Shown one piece after another: positions 55,493 to 64,000 of a stretch of DNA of 64,000 nucleotides; position 1 is the first letter of the stretch, and each line of letters opens with the position of its first letter. Source of the DNA: Planctomycetaceae bacterium. Lineage in GTDB: Bacteria > Planctomycetota > Planctomycetia > Planctomycetales > Planctomycetaceae. The notes under the pieces were generated by a model. That model saw only the letters and a program-made list of their open reading frames with translations. It searched no databases and was not told where the DNA came from. Made by a program: the position numbers and the translations under genes. Location: contig OMIV01000287.1 in NCBI GenBank assembly GCA_900299185.1, forward strand, positions 18,974 to 82,973, written 5' to 3'.

Positions 55493-56566
55493 TTAGCACG
55501 GGATCTCGATGAGATGTTTCGGAAACGTCGTCAACACGTCGCAACCGGACTCGGTAATCAACACATCGTCTTCAATGCGAGCCCCGCCAAATCCTTCGAT
55601 GTAGACCCCAGGTTCGATCGTCCAAACCTGCCCGATCTCAATGTCTTGTTCGATCGTGGGCGAGAGGCGCCCGGTGTCATGCACCAAGGCTCCCAGTCCG
55701 TGACCTAAGCCATGACCGAAGTACTGACCAAGATCCTTCTCATTGAGAATCTCTCGCGCCAAACCGTCGATCTCCTTGCCCTTCTTGCCGGCTCGAATCG
55801 CCGCAACGCAAGCCGTTTGGGCCTTCAAAAGCTGCTCATAGATTTCACGTTGACGAGGCGTGGCTTTTCCTAAAATCACCGTGCGAGTGATGTCGCTGCA
55901 GTAGCCATTCATGCGAATGCCAATGTCGAACGTGATGAAGTCGCCAACTTCAAAGGCTCGTGTGCCAGCTGTCGCATGAGGACGCGCTGTCCGAGGCCCG
56001 CTAACGATGATCGGCGGAAACGCACACGATGCGTCCATCGGCCGGAGCATGTCTTCGAAGGCCCACAACAACTCACGCTCAGTCGCACCCGGCTTAACCA
56101 TCGCCAACAGCCGCTCCAGGCATTGCTCGGTGAAGCGACATGCTTCCCGAATCTTTTCAACTTCCTCAGCGGACTTCGTCATCCGCAAAAAGTCCACCGG
56201 GTCTTCCATGCCGACCAACTCAACCGCTGAAAACGCTTCGGTCCATTTCGTGAAGGTCGCAACGGACACTTGGTTGTGATCGAAGTACAATTGACTCACC
56301 CCCAGCTCAGCCAGCTTCTCTTTGAGAAAGTCTTCGAGCTTGACCGGGTTGGCAAACGAGCTCGTCGGCAGTGCCAGACACTCTTCACGAGCCTGAATCT
56401 TGTAGCGGCTATCAGTCACGAACATCCCGCCAGTAGGAGTCACGATCGCTGCCGCAAACGATCCCGTGAAGTTCGTAGCCCAGCGAATCGAGGGCATGTT
56501 CGTGAGCAGCATGGCTGCGATGTTCTTTTCGGCCAAGTAGCGTTGGAGTCGTTCGCAATTCGTCAT
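55493..56566 (-). CDS. M24 family Xaa-Pro aminopeptidase
   Basis: 357 residues from the ATG at 56564-56566 (GAGG upstream). N-terminal creatinase-type domain, C-terminal pita-bread domain with all five metal ligands: Asp214 (ITFDIGIRM), Asp225 (GYCSDITRTV), His289 (FGHGLGHGLG), Glu318 (WTIEPGVYI) and Glu332 (ARIEDDVLIT). It removes N-terminal residues before Pro, in the cytosol. The open frame to 56803 lacks similarity. Shorter than E. coli PepP, closer to the PepQ/YqhT type of other bacteria. Confidence 0.9.
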   Translation of the reverse strand: MTNCERLQRYLAEKNIAAMLLTNMPSIRWATNFTGSFAAAIVTPTGGMFVTDSRYKIQAREECLALPTSSFANPVKLEDFLKEKLAELGVSQLYFDHNQVSVATFTKWTEAFSAVELVGMEDPVDFLRMTKSAEEVEKIREACRFTEQCLERLLAMVKPGATERELLWAFEDMLRPMDASCAFPPIIVSGPRTARPHATAGTRAFEVGDFITFDIGIRMNGYCSDITRTVILGKATPRQREIYEQLLKAQTACVAAIRAGKKGKEIDGLAREILNEKDLGQYFGHGLGHGLGALVHDTGRLSPTIEQDIEIGQVWTIEPGVYIEGFGGARIEDDVLITESGCDVLTTFPKHLIEIPC

Positions 56567-57027
56567 GTCGAGTACCTCTAGGAACGGGCAAACCGCAGGC
56601 ATTCTTGCCATTCGTCGAGCGCGGCGAAACTGTCTCTCAACGGTCAAGCGACCGGACCATCTATAGAATTCGGAGGATGCGAAGACTGTCAGGTTTCCGA
56701 CCGCGGCAACTTCACGGCTAAGTCTAAAAAAACCATGACGAACAATTGCGTGAATGTCATGAGCGTGTACTTTGTTCCGATTGTGTCTGTCCGTCGAAAT
56801 CAAGGCATACGAAGACAGTACCTGTTCGCTCCGTTTGACGTCTTTACGTGAGTTGAATGCTTTCGATTGCGGCGCTGTCGAGTCCGAATCGTCGCTTCGT
56901 TATTGTCCGACGCGTGGGATATCCAGTTTTCGCTTCGTCTAGGCGTTCCAGAGTCGGACGCCGGCTAGCCGGGTTGCCCCATAACTCACCACTCGGGACG
57001 GCAGGCAACTGCCGAGGGAGTTTGCAA
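56567..57027. other. 461-base gap upstream of the HTH gene
   Basis: Divergent region between the M24 peptidase gene and the small HTH gene. No supported gene; the frame leading into the HTH protein from 56857 has no ribosome site and is treated as noise. It should contain both promoters. Confidence 0.45.
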
Positions 57028-57285
57028 ATGTCTGACGAGATTGAACCTGAGGTTGACCCCTCAGCCGAATCCGCATTGGCTGCGGAAAAACCCAAACGCA
57101 CTATCCATTGGGACGACGAGTTAATGACGACTCGCCAACTGATGGAGTTTCTGGGCCTATCACGCACGAAGATTTGGGAACTGGTCAACAAAGAACAGTT
57201 GCCTGCTTTTAAAATCGGTGGCGACTACCGCTACCGCCGCTCGGAAGTGCTGGAGTGGTTGGAGAAGTTCCGCGTCAAGCGGTAG
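57028..57285 (+). CDS. Small excisionase-type helix-turn-helix protein
   Basis: 85 residues from the ATG with GAGGGAG upstream. Acidic N-terminus, then a MerR/excisionase-like winged helix: MTTRQLMEFLGLSRTKIWEL, VNKEQLPAFKIGGDYRYRRS, EVLEWLEKF. Pattern as in Pfam HTH_17. Proteins of this type regulate transcription or help recombination; there is no integrase here, so a DNA-binding regulator is the more likely role. Ends at its own terminator. Confidence 0.85.
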   Translation: MSDEIEPEVDPSAESALAAEKPKRTIHWDDELMTTRQLMEFLGLSRTKIWELVNKEQLPAFKIGGDYRYRRSEVLEWLEKFRVKR

Positions 57286-57682
57286 TCCAACGAGCAAAGC
57301 AAGAGTAAAGAGCCCCTCGACTCACCGAGTGGGCTCTCTTCATTTAGAGATGATTCACGAGCGGAACTCCAACGGACCTTCCACCGCACTGCACGCGCAA
57401 GGTCGAATTTACAAGAGCCCTCGCTAACTCCTAATCGCCAGCGAGATCACTGCGAGAAAGTCGCAGACCAGGCTTTGTAACTTTGAGCATTCCGCAGCGT
57501 CGCCTATCGACAGAGTCGGACTCCATCTTGTCGCATCGAGCCATTCATTCGAATGTCCAACCGAACTCCAATGAGTTCGCCAATCACCTCGCGGCAAACC
57601 AAGCTTCTCTGCGACGCTAACGCAGACACTCACGCAGCTGGCTTGTTATTGGATTTCGACAAGTAGCACGGAGGCCTCACGT
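57286..57682. other. 397-base gap
   Basis: Begins with the terminator of the HTH gene at 57309-57345. The remainder shows no supported gene. The promoter of the cytochrome-barrel gene should be in the last 150 bases, just before GGAGG at about 57670. Confidence 0.45.
57309..57345 (+). terminator. Rho-independent terminator of the HTH gene
   Basis: agagccc at 57309-57315 pairs with gggctct at 57331-57337, with an inner ctcg/cgag stem and one bulge. A T-rich tail, cttcattt, follows. Confidence 0.75.
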
Positions 57683-59158
57683 ATGCGTCGACTATGGATG
57701 GTCATCGCGCTGTCATTCTCATTCATGACAGCCAGTATCGGTTACACACAAGAGATTGCCGAACCGGCCTTGCCGCCGACGAACCAGTCTCCCGATCTCA
57801 AAAAGCCAGCGGGCCTCGACCCCGGCCTGATCGCGTCGGGCCAAGCGGCCTTTGAAAGAAACTGCACCAGTTGCCACGACTCGGGCCGCTCGCTTCAAAA
57901 GCAGAAATCATTGGGAGCATGGCGTCGCACAGTCAGACGCATGGCTGCCATGGATGATGCCAATGTCCCCAGCGGAGATATCGAGTCGATTGCCGTTTAC
58001 TTGGCGAGCCGCAATTCAAACGGTGCCAGTAACGATACGGAGTCAGTGCTTTCCAAAATCGAACAAGACATCTCTGAGTCTGATATATCGCTCTTCGGCA
58101 CGGTCTCTCCACTCTGGAGAGGTGGCAGTCCGACCTTGCAAAACAACGGCTTCTTCCCGCAACTGTTTCTGGGAGCAGCCTGGGAGAAAGGCGCCTTCAG
58201 TGTGAAAGCCACGGCTTGCACGAGTTGCCACGGAGCTGGCGAAGATCCTGGGTTCTTGAATCGGATCGACTTGCTCAATGCCTCAGTCCGAGTCGACATA
58301 GGCAAATTGCTCTACGGCGAATGTACTCGCGAATGGCAATTGTCTCTCGAAGGCGGACGGTTAGTTGTTCCCTTTGGTGCCTTTGCATCGCAGGTCAATC
58401 CGGGCGTCTATCGCACCGTGTCGATGCCGTTGATCTACAACATGGGCCAACGCGTCCGCGATGACGACTTGGGCGATCCCGTTCTCCCCATGCCTTATTC
58501 GGACGAAGGATTGAACGTCGCCGGTTCGGTGGCACTCATCGACTTCGGGGGCTCAGACGTCATCAACTTGAGCTACGACTTCTATGTCGTGAACGGCCTC
58601 AACGGCAACGAAGAAGGTATCGACTTCGACCGCAGTCGCGAGCTGCTCGACAACAACAGCAATCCGGCGGTCGGTGGTCGAGTCACGATCGGTAGTCGAT
58701 TCTTGCGACTGGGGTCGTCGGTGATGGGAGGTCGCTTCAGCGACAATCCTGGCTTACAACGATTGAACTATCTGATCTATGGATTCGACGCAGTCGCGCG
58801 TTACGAAAACTTGCTGAGGTTCCTATTCGAATACGCTCAACGCAACACCGACACGTTGCCCGCCGCAGACATCTTCACAGAGAAAGTCTCGGGCTATTAC
58901 TTCGAACTCGAGGGCCGCCTGTGCAACGAGTCCAAGCTCAGCGCATTAGCTCGTTGGGACCACCAGAATCGCAACAACTCTCCGCCAGACACTGTGCTCG
59001 ATCCTACACTTGGATTCGCCACCACGCGTTTCACTTACGGTCTGAACTACGCCGTGTCGTCGAACAGCTTGCTCATGGTGAACCACGAAATCTGGATGCT
59101 GCCACAACATCAACCTCACATCGATGTCTTCGGAGTGCGTTACTCACTGACGTTCTAA
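57683..59158 (+). CDS. Diheme cytochrome c fused to a probable outer-membrane beta-barrel
   Basis: 491 residues. Signal peptide (1-22). First heme domain with CTSCH at 61-65, a possible Met ligand in RRMAAM (87-90) and ESIAVYLASR closing the fold. The second CTSCH lies at 179-183, inside what looks like the first strands of a barrel (PQLFLGAAWEKGAFSVKATA). From about 155 to the end, alternating hydrophobic and polar strands with short turns (INLSYDFYVVNGLNG, GRVTIGSRFLRLGSSVMGGR, FGVRYSLTF) fit a barrel, and the last residue is Phe, as needed for BAM insertion. It resembles Cyc2-type cytochrome-porins in layout. GGAGG precedes the ATG. Confidence 0.7.
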   Translation: MRRLWMVIALSFSFMTASIGYTQEIAEPALPPTNQSPDLKKPAGLDPGLIASGQAAFERNCTSCHDSGRSLQKQKSLGAWRRTVRRMAAMDDANVPSGDIESIAVYLASRNSNGASNDTESVLSKIEQDISESDISLFGTVSPLWRGGSPTLQNNGFFPQLFLGAAWEKGAFSVKATACTSCHGAGEDPGFLNRIDLLNASVRVDIGKLLYGECTREWQLSLEGGRLVVPFGAFASQVNPGVYRTVSMPLIYNMGQRVRDDDLGDPVLPMPYSDEGLNVAGSVALIDFGGSDVINLSYDFYVVNGLNGNEEGIDFDRSRELLDNNSNPAVGGRVTIGSRFLRLGSSVMGGRFSDNPGLQRLNYLIYGFDAVARYENLLRFLFEYAQRNTDTLPAADIFTEKVSGYYFELEGRLCNESKLSALARWDHQNRNNSPPDTVLDPTLGFATTRFTYGLNYAVSSNSLLMVNHEIWMLPQHQPHIDVFGVRYSLTF

Positions 59159-59184
59159 AGACCGACTGCGACATCGTTCGCGCA

Positions 59185-59240
59185 AGCCTCATTCGAGTTG
59201 GATCAGCCATGTGTTGCCCAACTCTGAATGAGGCTTTCTT
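59185..59240 (+). terminator. Rho-independent terminator of the cytochrome-barrel gene
   Basis: Long hairpin: gcctcattcgagttgg (59186-59201) pairs with ccaactctgaatgaggc (59218-59234) with one bulged base, followed by tttctt. Located 27 bases past the stop. Confidence 0.8.
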
Positions 59241-59400
59241 CATTGAACAAGGTCGCTGCGATCAACCTCGCTTCGCCCGAGATGAATTCAACTGTCATGT
59301 GATCCCACCAACTTGATGGTTGGCTTTGGTTATCACGAGCTGCCTGCCAGAATCGCGAGACGTTTTTCATAAGTCTCGGTCTTCATCTCAGTGAGGCATC

Positions 59401-62400
59401 ATGGTGGCTCGATCTTGGAAGCTCACGGCGCTGATTGGTTCGTTGAAAAGATTCGGAGTCATCCTATCGCTCGCCATGCTGATGTCTGGCGGCTCGGATC
59501 TGCGGGCCGATGACAAATACGCCCTCAGCCATTGGCATAAGCAGCAGCTCTCGGATGTGTTCTTTTCGGAGGGAGCAGGCTCGGGCGATTTCAATAAGGA
59601 CGGCAAGACAGACATCGTCGCCGGGCCGTTTTGGTATGAGGGGCCGGAGTTCAAGAAGGCTCATGCTTACTACCCACCGAAGCCGTTTGATCCGCGCGGG
59701 TACTCGGACAACTTCTTTGCGTACTCGCAGGACTTTAATGGCGATGGCTGGGACGACATTTTGATTCTCGGCTTTCCGGGAGTGGATGCGTCTTGGTTCG
59801 AGAACCCGCAAGGCAAGCCCGGCATGTGGGTGCGGCATAAGGTGCTGGAGCCCGTCGATAATGAATCGCCGACCTATGTGGATATCACCGGCGATGGCAA
59901 ACGTGAGATCGTATGTAGCTCGAACGGGTTCTTTGGCTTTGCGGAGCCCAATGCTCGAGACCCGCGCGCACCGTGGATCTTTCGTCGCATTTCCGGCAAT
60001 GCGGCTGGAGGAAAATTTACACACGGTCTCGGAGTGGGCGACGTCAACAACGACGGCAAGCCTGATCTGCTCGAAAAAAACGGATGGTGGGAGCAGCCGA
60101 AGTCGCTCGATGGTGATCCCGAATGGAAGAAGCACGACTTCCAGTTTGCGGGGCCGGGCGGGGCTCAGATGTTTGCGTATGACTTCGATGGCGACGGCGA
60201 TAACGACGTGCTGACGTCACTCGCGGCGCATGGGCATGGGCTCGTGTGGTACGAGAACCTCAGCAACGACCCGGAGATCAATTCGAAAGATGGAGACGTC
60301 GCGTTCAAACGTCACGACATCACGGGCGCCACTCCCGAAAAGAACGCTTACGGGATCGTGTTCTCACAACTGCATGCGATTGATCTGGCTGATATCGACG
60401 GCGATGGCGTGAAGGACATCGTCACTGGCAAGCGCTATTGGGCTCATGGTCCGAATGGCGATCCAGATCCGGGGGCTCCGCCGGTCATTTATTGGTTTAA
60501 GACGGTGAGAGGTGCGGCGATTCCTAGAGAGTCGACGCCACCAACCAGTCGGAAGATGGACTTCATTCCCTACTTGATCGACGACAACTCGGGTGTTGGC
60601 GTTGAGGTGAAGATCGTCGACGTCAGCAACGATGGCGTGCCGGATGTCATCGTCGGCAACAAGCGCGGGGCCTTCGTCCATATTCAACATCGTGAGCAAG
60701 TCACGCGCGGCGAGTGGCAAGCGGCTCAGCCGATGTCGCGCGAGCAGGCGGCTAAGGCAACGGGCAATGGGCTACCTCCGAATGAAGGGCTCAGTCCGCT
60801 CGAAGCTGCGAAGGCGATGACCGTTCCAGAGGGCTTCAAGGTGCAGCTCGCAGCCGGTGAGCCGCTCGTGCATCAGCCGATCGCGTTCGCCTTTGATGAG
60901 CGCGGACGCATTTGGATTGCGGAAGCTCATACCTATCCCGAGCGAGCTCCCGAAGGTGAGGGCAAGGACAAGATCATCATCCTCGAAGACAAGGATCTCG
61001 ATGGGACGTTTGAAACTCGGAAGGTGTTTATCGAGGGACTCAATCTCGTCAGTGGGCTTGAGGTCGGCTTCGGAGGCGTGTGGGTCGGAGCGAGTCCTTA
61101 TTTGCTGTTTATCCCGGACGCCGATGACGATGACGTGCCGGATGGAATGTCGGCTTTCGCTCCGCGAAAGCAGGCTTCCGAAGTAGGCGCGTCTCCAGTA
61201 AGGACTCCGAACTCCGAAGCGTCCTTGCGCGGAGCGAAAGGCGACAATCTTCAATTCCCCAAAGATGTCCCCGCCGGCGCGACCGTGCTCCTCGACGGCT
61301 TCGGCTGGCATGACACTCACGAGACCCTCAACGGTTTCATCTGGGGGCCGGATGGTTGGCTCTATGGCTGTCATGGCGTCTTCACTCATTCAAAGGTTGG
61401 CAAGCCGGGGACTCCCGATGAGCAACGCACTCCGATGAATGCCGCCGTGTGGCGCTATCACCCGGTGCGACATCAGTTCGAGGTCTTCGCGCATGGGGCC
61501 AGCAATCAATGGGGAGTCGACTTCAATGAGCACGGACAAGCGTTCATAACGGCCTGCGTGATTCCTCATCTGTATCACGTCATTCAAGGTGGGCGCTATC
61601 AGCGTCAGGCGGGGCAGCACTTCAATCCCTACACCTTCGACGACATTAAGACGATCGCTGATCACGCTCACTACGCGGGCAGCATCGCCGATCATGCCTG
61701 GTGGGGACGCAATACAGCGGTCGCTCATGACAGCACGCATGAGGCCGGCGGCGGGCACGCTCATGCCGGTGCGATGATCTATCTCGGTGACAACTTTCCC
61801 GAGCGTTATCGCAACACGCTGTTCATGGCCAACATTCACGGCAACCGCATCAACAACGACATCTTGAAGCCGCGCGGCTCGGGGTATGTTGGTTCGCACG
61901 GGTTTGATTTCGTGTTCGCGAACGATCGCTGGTTCCGAGCCATCAACTTGAAGACCGGCCCCGACGGCGCGGTCTACATCATCGACTGGTACGACAAGAA
62001 CGCGTGCCATCGTCGTCAGCCCGAGATTTGGGACCGCACGAATGGCCGCGTCTATCGAGTGAGTTACGGCGATCGAAAACCGGTGAAGGTGGATCTGTCG
62101 AAGCTCAGCGATGATGAGTTGATCGCATTGCACACTCACAAGAATGAGTGGCAAGTCCGCATGGCGCGGAAGGTCTTGCAGGAACGAGCTGCGAAGCTCA
62201 AAGACGAAGATGTCGTCAACTTGTGGAAACGCTTGGTGGCGATTGTCTTTGCCGACAAGGACAAACCCTTTGATGCCGAACACACTCGGCAGACTCTGCG
62301 TTACATGTGGACGATGCATTGCATCTCTGCCGACCGCGACTTGCCGGTCATTAGTTCCACCTTTGTGTTCGATGCTTGGTATGGGATGGCCTCAGTTCCC

Positions 62401-64000
62401 GTTCGAACGTGGGCAGTTCAACTGGCTGCAGAGAACACGACGACGTTGCGGTTGCCGACGGCGTTCACGCACTTTCAACAGCTCGTGGCGAATGAGCCTG
62501 CTCCTCAAGTTCGCCTCGCCTGGGCCAGCGTTATGCAGCGTTATTCCATTGAGGGTCGAGGACTCATCGCCGAAGCCTTGTTGAACAGAGCCGAGGACGC
62601 CGACGATCACAATATCCCGCTCATGATTTGGTACGGCATCGAACCGCTTGTTGGTGCGGATCCGAATGTCGGCTTGCGACTCGCATCGAACTCGAAGATC
62701 CCAAAGGTCACGCAGCTCATCTATCGCCGGCTCGCGAGCGACGACGCCGGTCGAGCAGCTCTGCTCGAAGCTGTCGCTAAAACTACAGACGACGCGACGC
62801 AGCGGCAGATGCTCGATGAGGTCGTTGCCAGCATCAGCAAGCAGGGCCAACTGAAGATGCCCGCGAGCTGGCCGACGGCTTATGAAAAGCTCGCGAAGCA
62901 TGCGGATGCCGGAGTGCGGCAGAAGGCACAGTTCATCACGGTGAAGTTTCGCGACAAGTCGATCTTCCCGGCCTTGAGAAACATCGTCGCCGATAAGCAG
63001 GCCGATGCGGACGCTCGGCATCAAGCATTGGAAGCACTCGTCACCGGCAAGGACGAAGCGCTGCCGAAGCTGCTGCAAGGACTGCTCGGTGATGCGACCA
63101 TTCGTCGCGCGGCGCTGCGCGGACTGGCTCTCATCGCGGACGACAACACGTCGAACGCAATCTTGTCGAACTACAAATCCTTCAACGACGACGAGAAGCA
63201 AGACGCGATCACCACTCTGGCCGCGCGGCCCAATACGTCGCTCGCGCTGCTGACGGCCATCGAGAAGAAAGACGTTGCCCGCACGGATCTGTCCGCCTTC
63301 ACGGTCGGGCAAATGCTGAGGCTCAAGAACGATGAACTCACGAAGCGACTGAGCGATGTGTGGGGCTCGATCCGCACGACCGCCGAGGACAAGCAAAAGT
63401 TGATCGCCGAGTTCAAACCGAAGTTTCGACCGGGACTATTATCGGCAGCGGATCTCTCTGCTGGTCGAGCGGTCTTCAACAAGACCTGCGCCAAGTGCCA
63501 CAAACTCTTCGGCGAAGGCGGCAAGATCGGCCCGGACATCACGGGCTCGAATCGAGGTAATCTCGACTACATCTTGGAAAACATCTTGGACCCGAGCGCG
63601 GTAATCGGTCGCGACTATCAGATGACGGCGTTGGAACTGAAGGATGGCCGAGTCGTCAACGGGCTCATCAAAGAGGACAACGCAACGGCGCTCGTCATGC
63701 AGACGATCAACGAAGTGGTGACGATCCCGAAGGCGGACATCGAATCGCGGTCAGTGCAGCCAATCTCGATGATGCCCGAAGGCCAATTGCAGCAACTGAA
63801 ACCGGACGAGCAACGCGACCTCATCGCGTACCTCGCCGCGACGTCTCAAGTCCCGCTGCCGGGCGCAGGACCGATCATGAACCCGCAAACGAAACGCATC
63901 GCCGGAGCCCTCGAAGGCGAGCAACTGAAACTGCTGTCGCGCACCGGCGGCGGCACGAGCATTCAAGGCATGAGCGGCTTCGCAAAGGCCGGTCATCAAT
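59401..64000 (+). CDS. Secreted FG-GAP / PVC-type dehydrogenase / heme c protein, 3' end beyond the window
   Basis: At least 1533 residues, no stop before the window ends. Signal peptide about 18-37. Then seven FG-GAP repeats (for example GDFNKDGKTDIVAGP, DFDGDGDNDVLTS, DIDGDGVKDIVTG), a PVC-type membrane-bound dehydrogenase domain (FKVQLAAGEPLVHQPIAFAF, GWHDTHETLNGFIWGPDGWL), HEAT-like helical repeats, and a TIGR02603-like heme domain with CAKCH from residue 1363 (YILENILDPSAVIGRDYQMT). It should oxidise a sugar or alcohol in the periplasm. About 35 residues between DGMSAF and PAGATVLLDG are encoded by an inserted element (61149-61245). GTGAGG before the ATG. Confidence 0.88.
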   Translation, partial: MVARSWKLTALIGSLKRFGVILSLAMLMSGGSDLRADDKYALSHWHKQQLSDVFFSEGAGSGDFNKDGKTDIVAGPFWYEGPEFKKAHAYYPPKPFDPRGYSDNFFAYSQDFNGDGWDDILILGFPGVDASWFENPQGKPGMWVRHKVLEPVDNESPTYVDITGDGKREIVCSSNGFFGFAEPNARDPRAPWIFRRISGNAAGGKFTHGLGVGDVNNDGKPDLLEKNGWWEQPKSLDGDPEWKKHDFQFAGPGGAQMFAYDFDGDGDNDVLTSLAAHGHGLVWYENLSNDPEINSKDGDVAFKRHDITGATPEKNAYGIVFSQLHAIDLADIDGDGVKDIVTGKRYWAHGPNGDPDPGAPPVIYWFKTVRGAAIPRESTPPTSRKMDFIPYLIDDNSGVGVEVKIVDVSNDGVPDVIVGNKRGAFVHIQHREQVTRGEWQAAQPMSREQAAKATGNGLPPNEGLSPLEAAKAMTVPEGFKVQLAAGEPLVHQPIAFAFDERGRIWIAEAHTYPERAPEGEGKDKIIILEDKDLDGTFETRKVFIEGLNLVSGLEVGFGGVWVGASPYLLFIPDADDDDVPDGMSAFAPRKQASEVGASPVRTPNSEASLRGAKGDNLQFPKDVPAGATVLLDGFGWHDTHETLNGFIWGPDGWLYGCHGVFTHSKVGKPGTPDEQRTPMNAAVWRYHPVRHQFEVFAHGASNQWGVDFNEHGQAFITACVIPHLYHVIQGGRYQRQAGQHFNPYTFDDIKTIADHAHYAGSIADHAWWGRNTAVAHDSTHEAGGGHAHAGAMIYLGDNFPERYRNTLFMANIHGNRINNDILKPRGSGYVGSHGFDFVFANDRWFRAINLKTGPDGAVYIIDWYDKNACHRRQPEIWDRTNGRVYRVSYGDRKPVKVDLSKLSDDELIALHTHKNEWQVRMARKVLQERAAKLKDEDVVNLWKRLVAIVFADKDKPFDAEHTRQTLRYMWTMHCISADRDLPVISSTFVFDAWYGMASVPVRTWAVQLAAENTTTLRLPTAFTHFQQLVANEPAPQVRLAWASVMQRYSIEGRGLIAEALLNRAEDADDHNIPLMIWYGIEPLVGADPNVGLRLASNSKIPKVTQLIYRRLASDDAGRAALLEAVAKTTDDATQRQMLDEVVASISKQGQLKMPASWPTAYEKLAKHADAGVRQKAQFITVKFRDKSIFPALRNIVADKQADADARHQALEALVTGKDEALPKLLQGLLGDATIRRAALRGLALIADDNTSNAILSNYKSFNDDEKQDAITTLAARPNTSLALLTAIEKKDVARTDLSAFTVGQMLRLKNDELTKRLSDVWGSIRTTAEDKQKLIAEFKPKFRPGLLSAADLSAGRAVFNKTCAKCHKLFGEGGKIGPDITGSNRGNLDYILENILDPSAVIGRDYQMTALELKDGRVVNGLIKEDNATALVMQTINEVVTIPKADIESRSVQPISMMPEGQLQQLKPDEQRDLIAYLAATSQVPLPGAGPIMNPQTKRIAGALEGEQLKLLSRTGGGTSIQGMSGFAKAGHQ
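61149..61245. repeat. 97-bp element with inverted REP-like ends inside the coding sequence
   Basis: The ends form an 18-bp inverted repeat with one mismatch: gtcggctttcgctccgcg at 61149-61166 and cgcggagcgaaaggcgac at 61228-61245. Each end alone is a stem with a GGA loop (TCC on the other strand), the architecture of the intergenic palindrome at 15604-15624. Frame is kept, so the element is translated as about 32 extra residues. Confidence 0.7.

Noticed and set aside
57028..57285. Excisionase-like protein considered as a sign of an integrated element
   Set aside because: No integrase, transposase or att-like repeats are in the window; small HTH proteins of this type are frequent as plain regulators.

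Overview
The window looks like chromosome from a planctomycete (Planctomycetota, probably a Planctomycetales relative), moderately GC-rich. The evidence is the gene content: large secreted multi-domain proteins with CxxCH heme motifs (PA14 + cytochrome c; FG-GAP + PVC-type dehydrogenase + TIGR02603-like heme domain), a squalene-hopene cyclase, two menaquinone genes of the futalosine route (mqnD, mqnE), CsrA-family proteins, a GAF/AAA+/Fis regulator, and many short secreted proteins without known function. No rRNA, tRNA, CRISPR array, phage or transposase gene was found. Most genes are single units or short operons with clear Shine-Dalgarno sequences, and several gene ends carry hairpin terminators.

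Layout. 0-5 kb: mqnD, a membrane-anchored helix-hairpin-helix protein and a five-heme secreted cytochrome with a PA14 domain. 4.8-10.5 kb (minus strand): a secreted helical-repeat-like protein, trpD, a sugar epimerase-like TIM barrel and two unknown proteins. 10.6-14.9 kb (minus): larC with a very long His/Asp tail, archease, cdsA, uppS and a 57-residue divergent CsrA-like gene. 15-18 kb: a YjbQ-family protein, REP-like hairpins, mqnE, a Tat-signal protein and a His-rich lipoprotein. 18-23.8 kb: an enhancer-binding regulator, glgE, an SDR oxidoreductase and an SRAP (YedK/HMCES) protein. 24-28.2 kb: squalene-hopene cyclase, ispD, a canonical csrA whose 3' end overlaps ispD, and an HU-family gene. 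28.4-30.8 kb: two lipoproteins, a membrane-anchored HExxH protein and a HisA-like protein. 31-35.5 kb: a co-directional cluster with a stand-alone E2-type acyltransferase, a cytochrome P450, a 2-hydroxyacid dehydrogenase and an NAD-sugar epimerase-like protein, possibly a small biosynthetic pathway. 35.6-39.3 kb: an M50 protease and a LolC/E-LolD-type exporter. 39.5-44.6 kb: a 1698-residue membrane-anchored protein with PQQ-like repeats. 44.7-50.3 kb: a ketoacyl-synthase homologue lacking catalytic residues, a pseudo-receiver/zinc-ribbon/FHA protein and several planctomycete-type unknowns. 50.5-57.3 kb: cysK, a secreted unknown, two tandem DUF3299-like proteins, pdxJ, an M24 peptidase and a small HTH protein. 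57.7-64 kb: a cytochrome fused to a probable outer-membrane barrel, then a >1500-residue heme/FG-GAP dehydrogenase that runs off the window.

Most notable points: (1) the diheme cytochrome/beta-barrel fusion at 57683-59158; (2) a 97-bp element bounded by inverted REP-like hairpins that is inserted in frame in the last gene; (3) the ketoacyl-synthase homologue with Cys to Asp and His to Asn; (4) the REC domain with Glu at the phospho-acceptor position joined to zinc ribbons and FHA; (5) two CsrA paralogues; (6) the acyltransferase/P450 cluster. All function calls rest on motif recognition by eye, without database searches.
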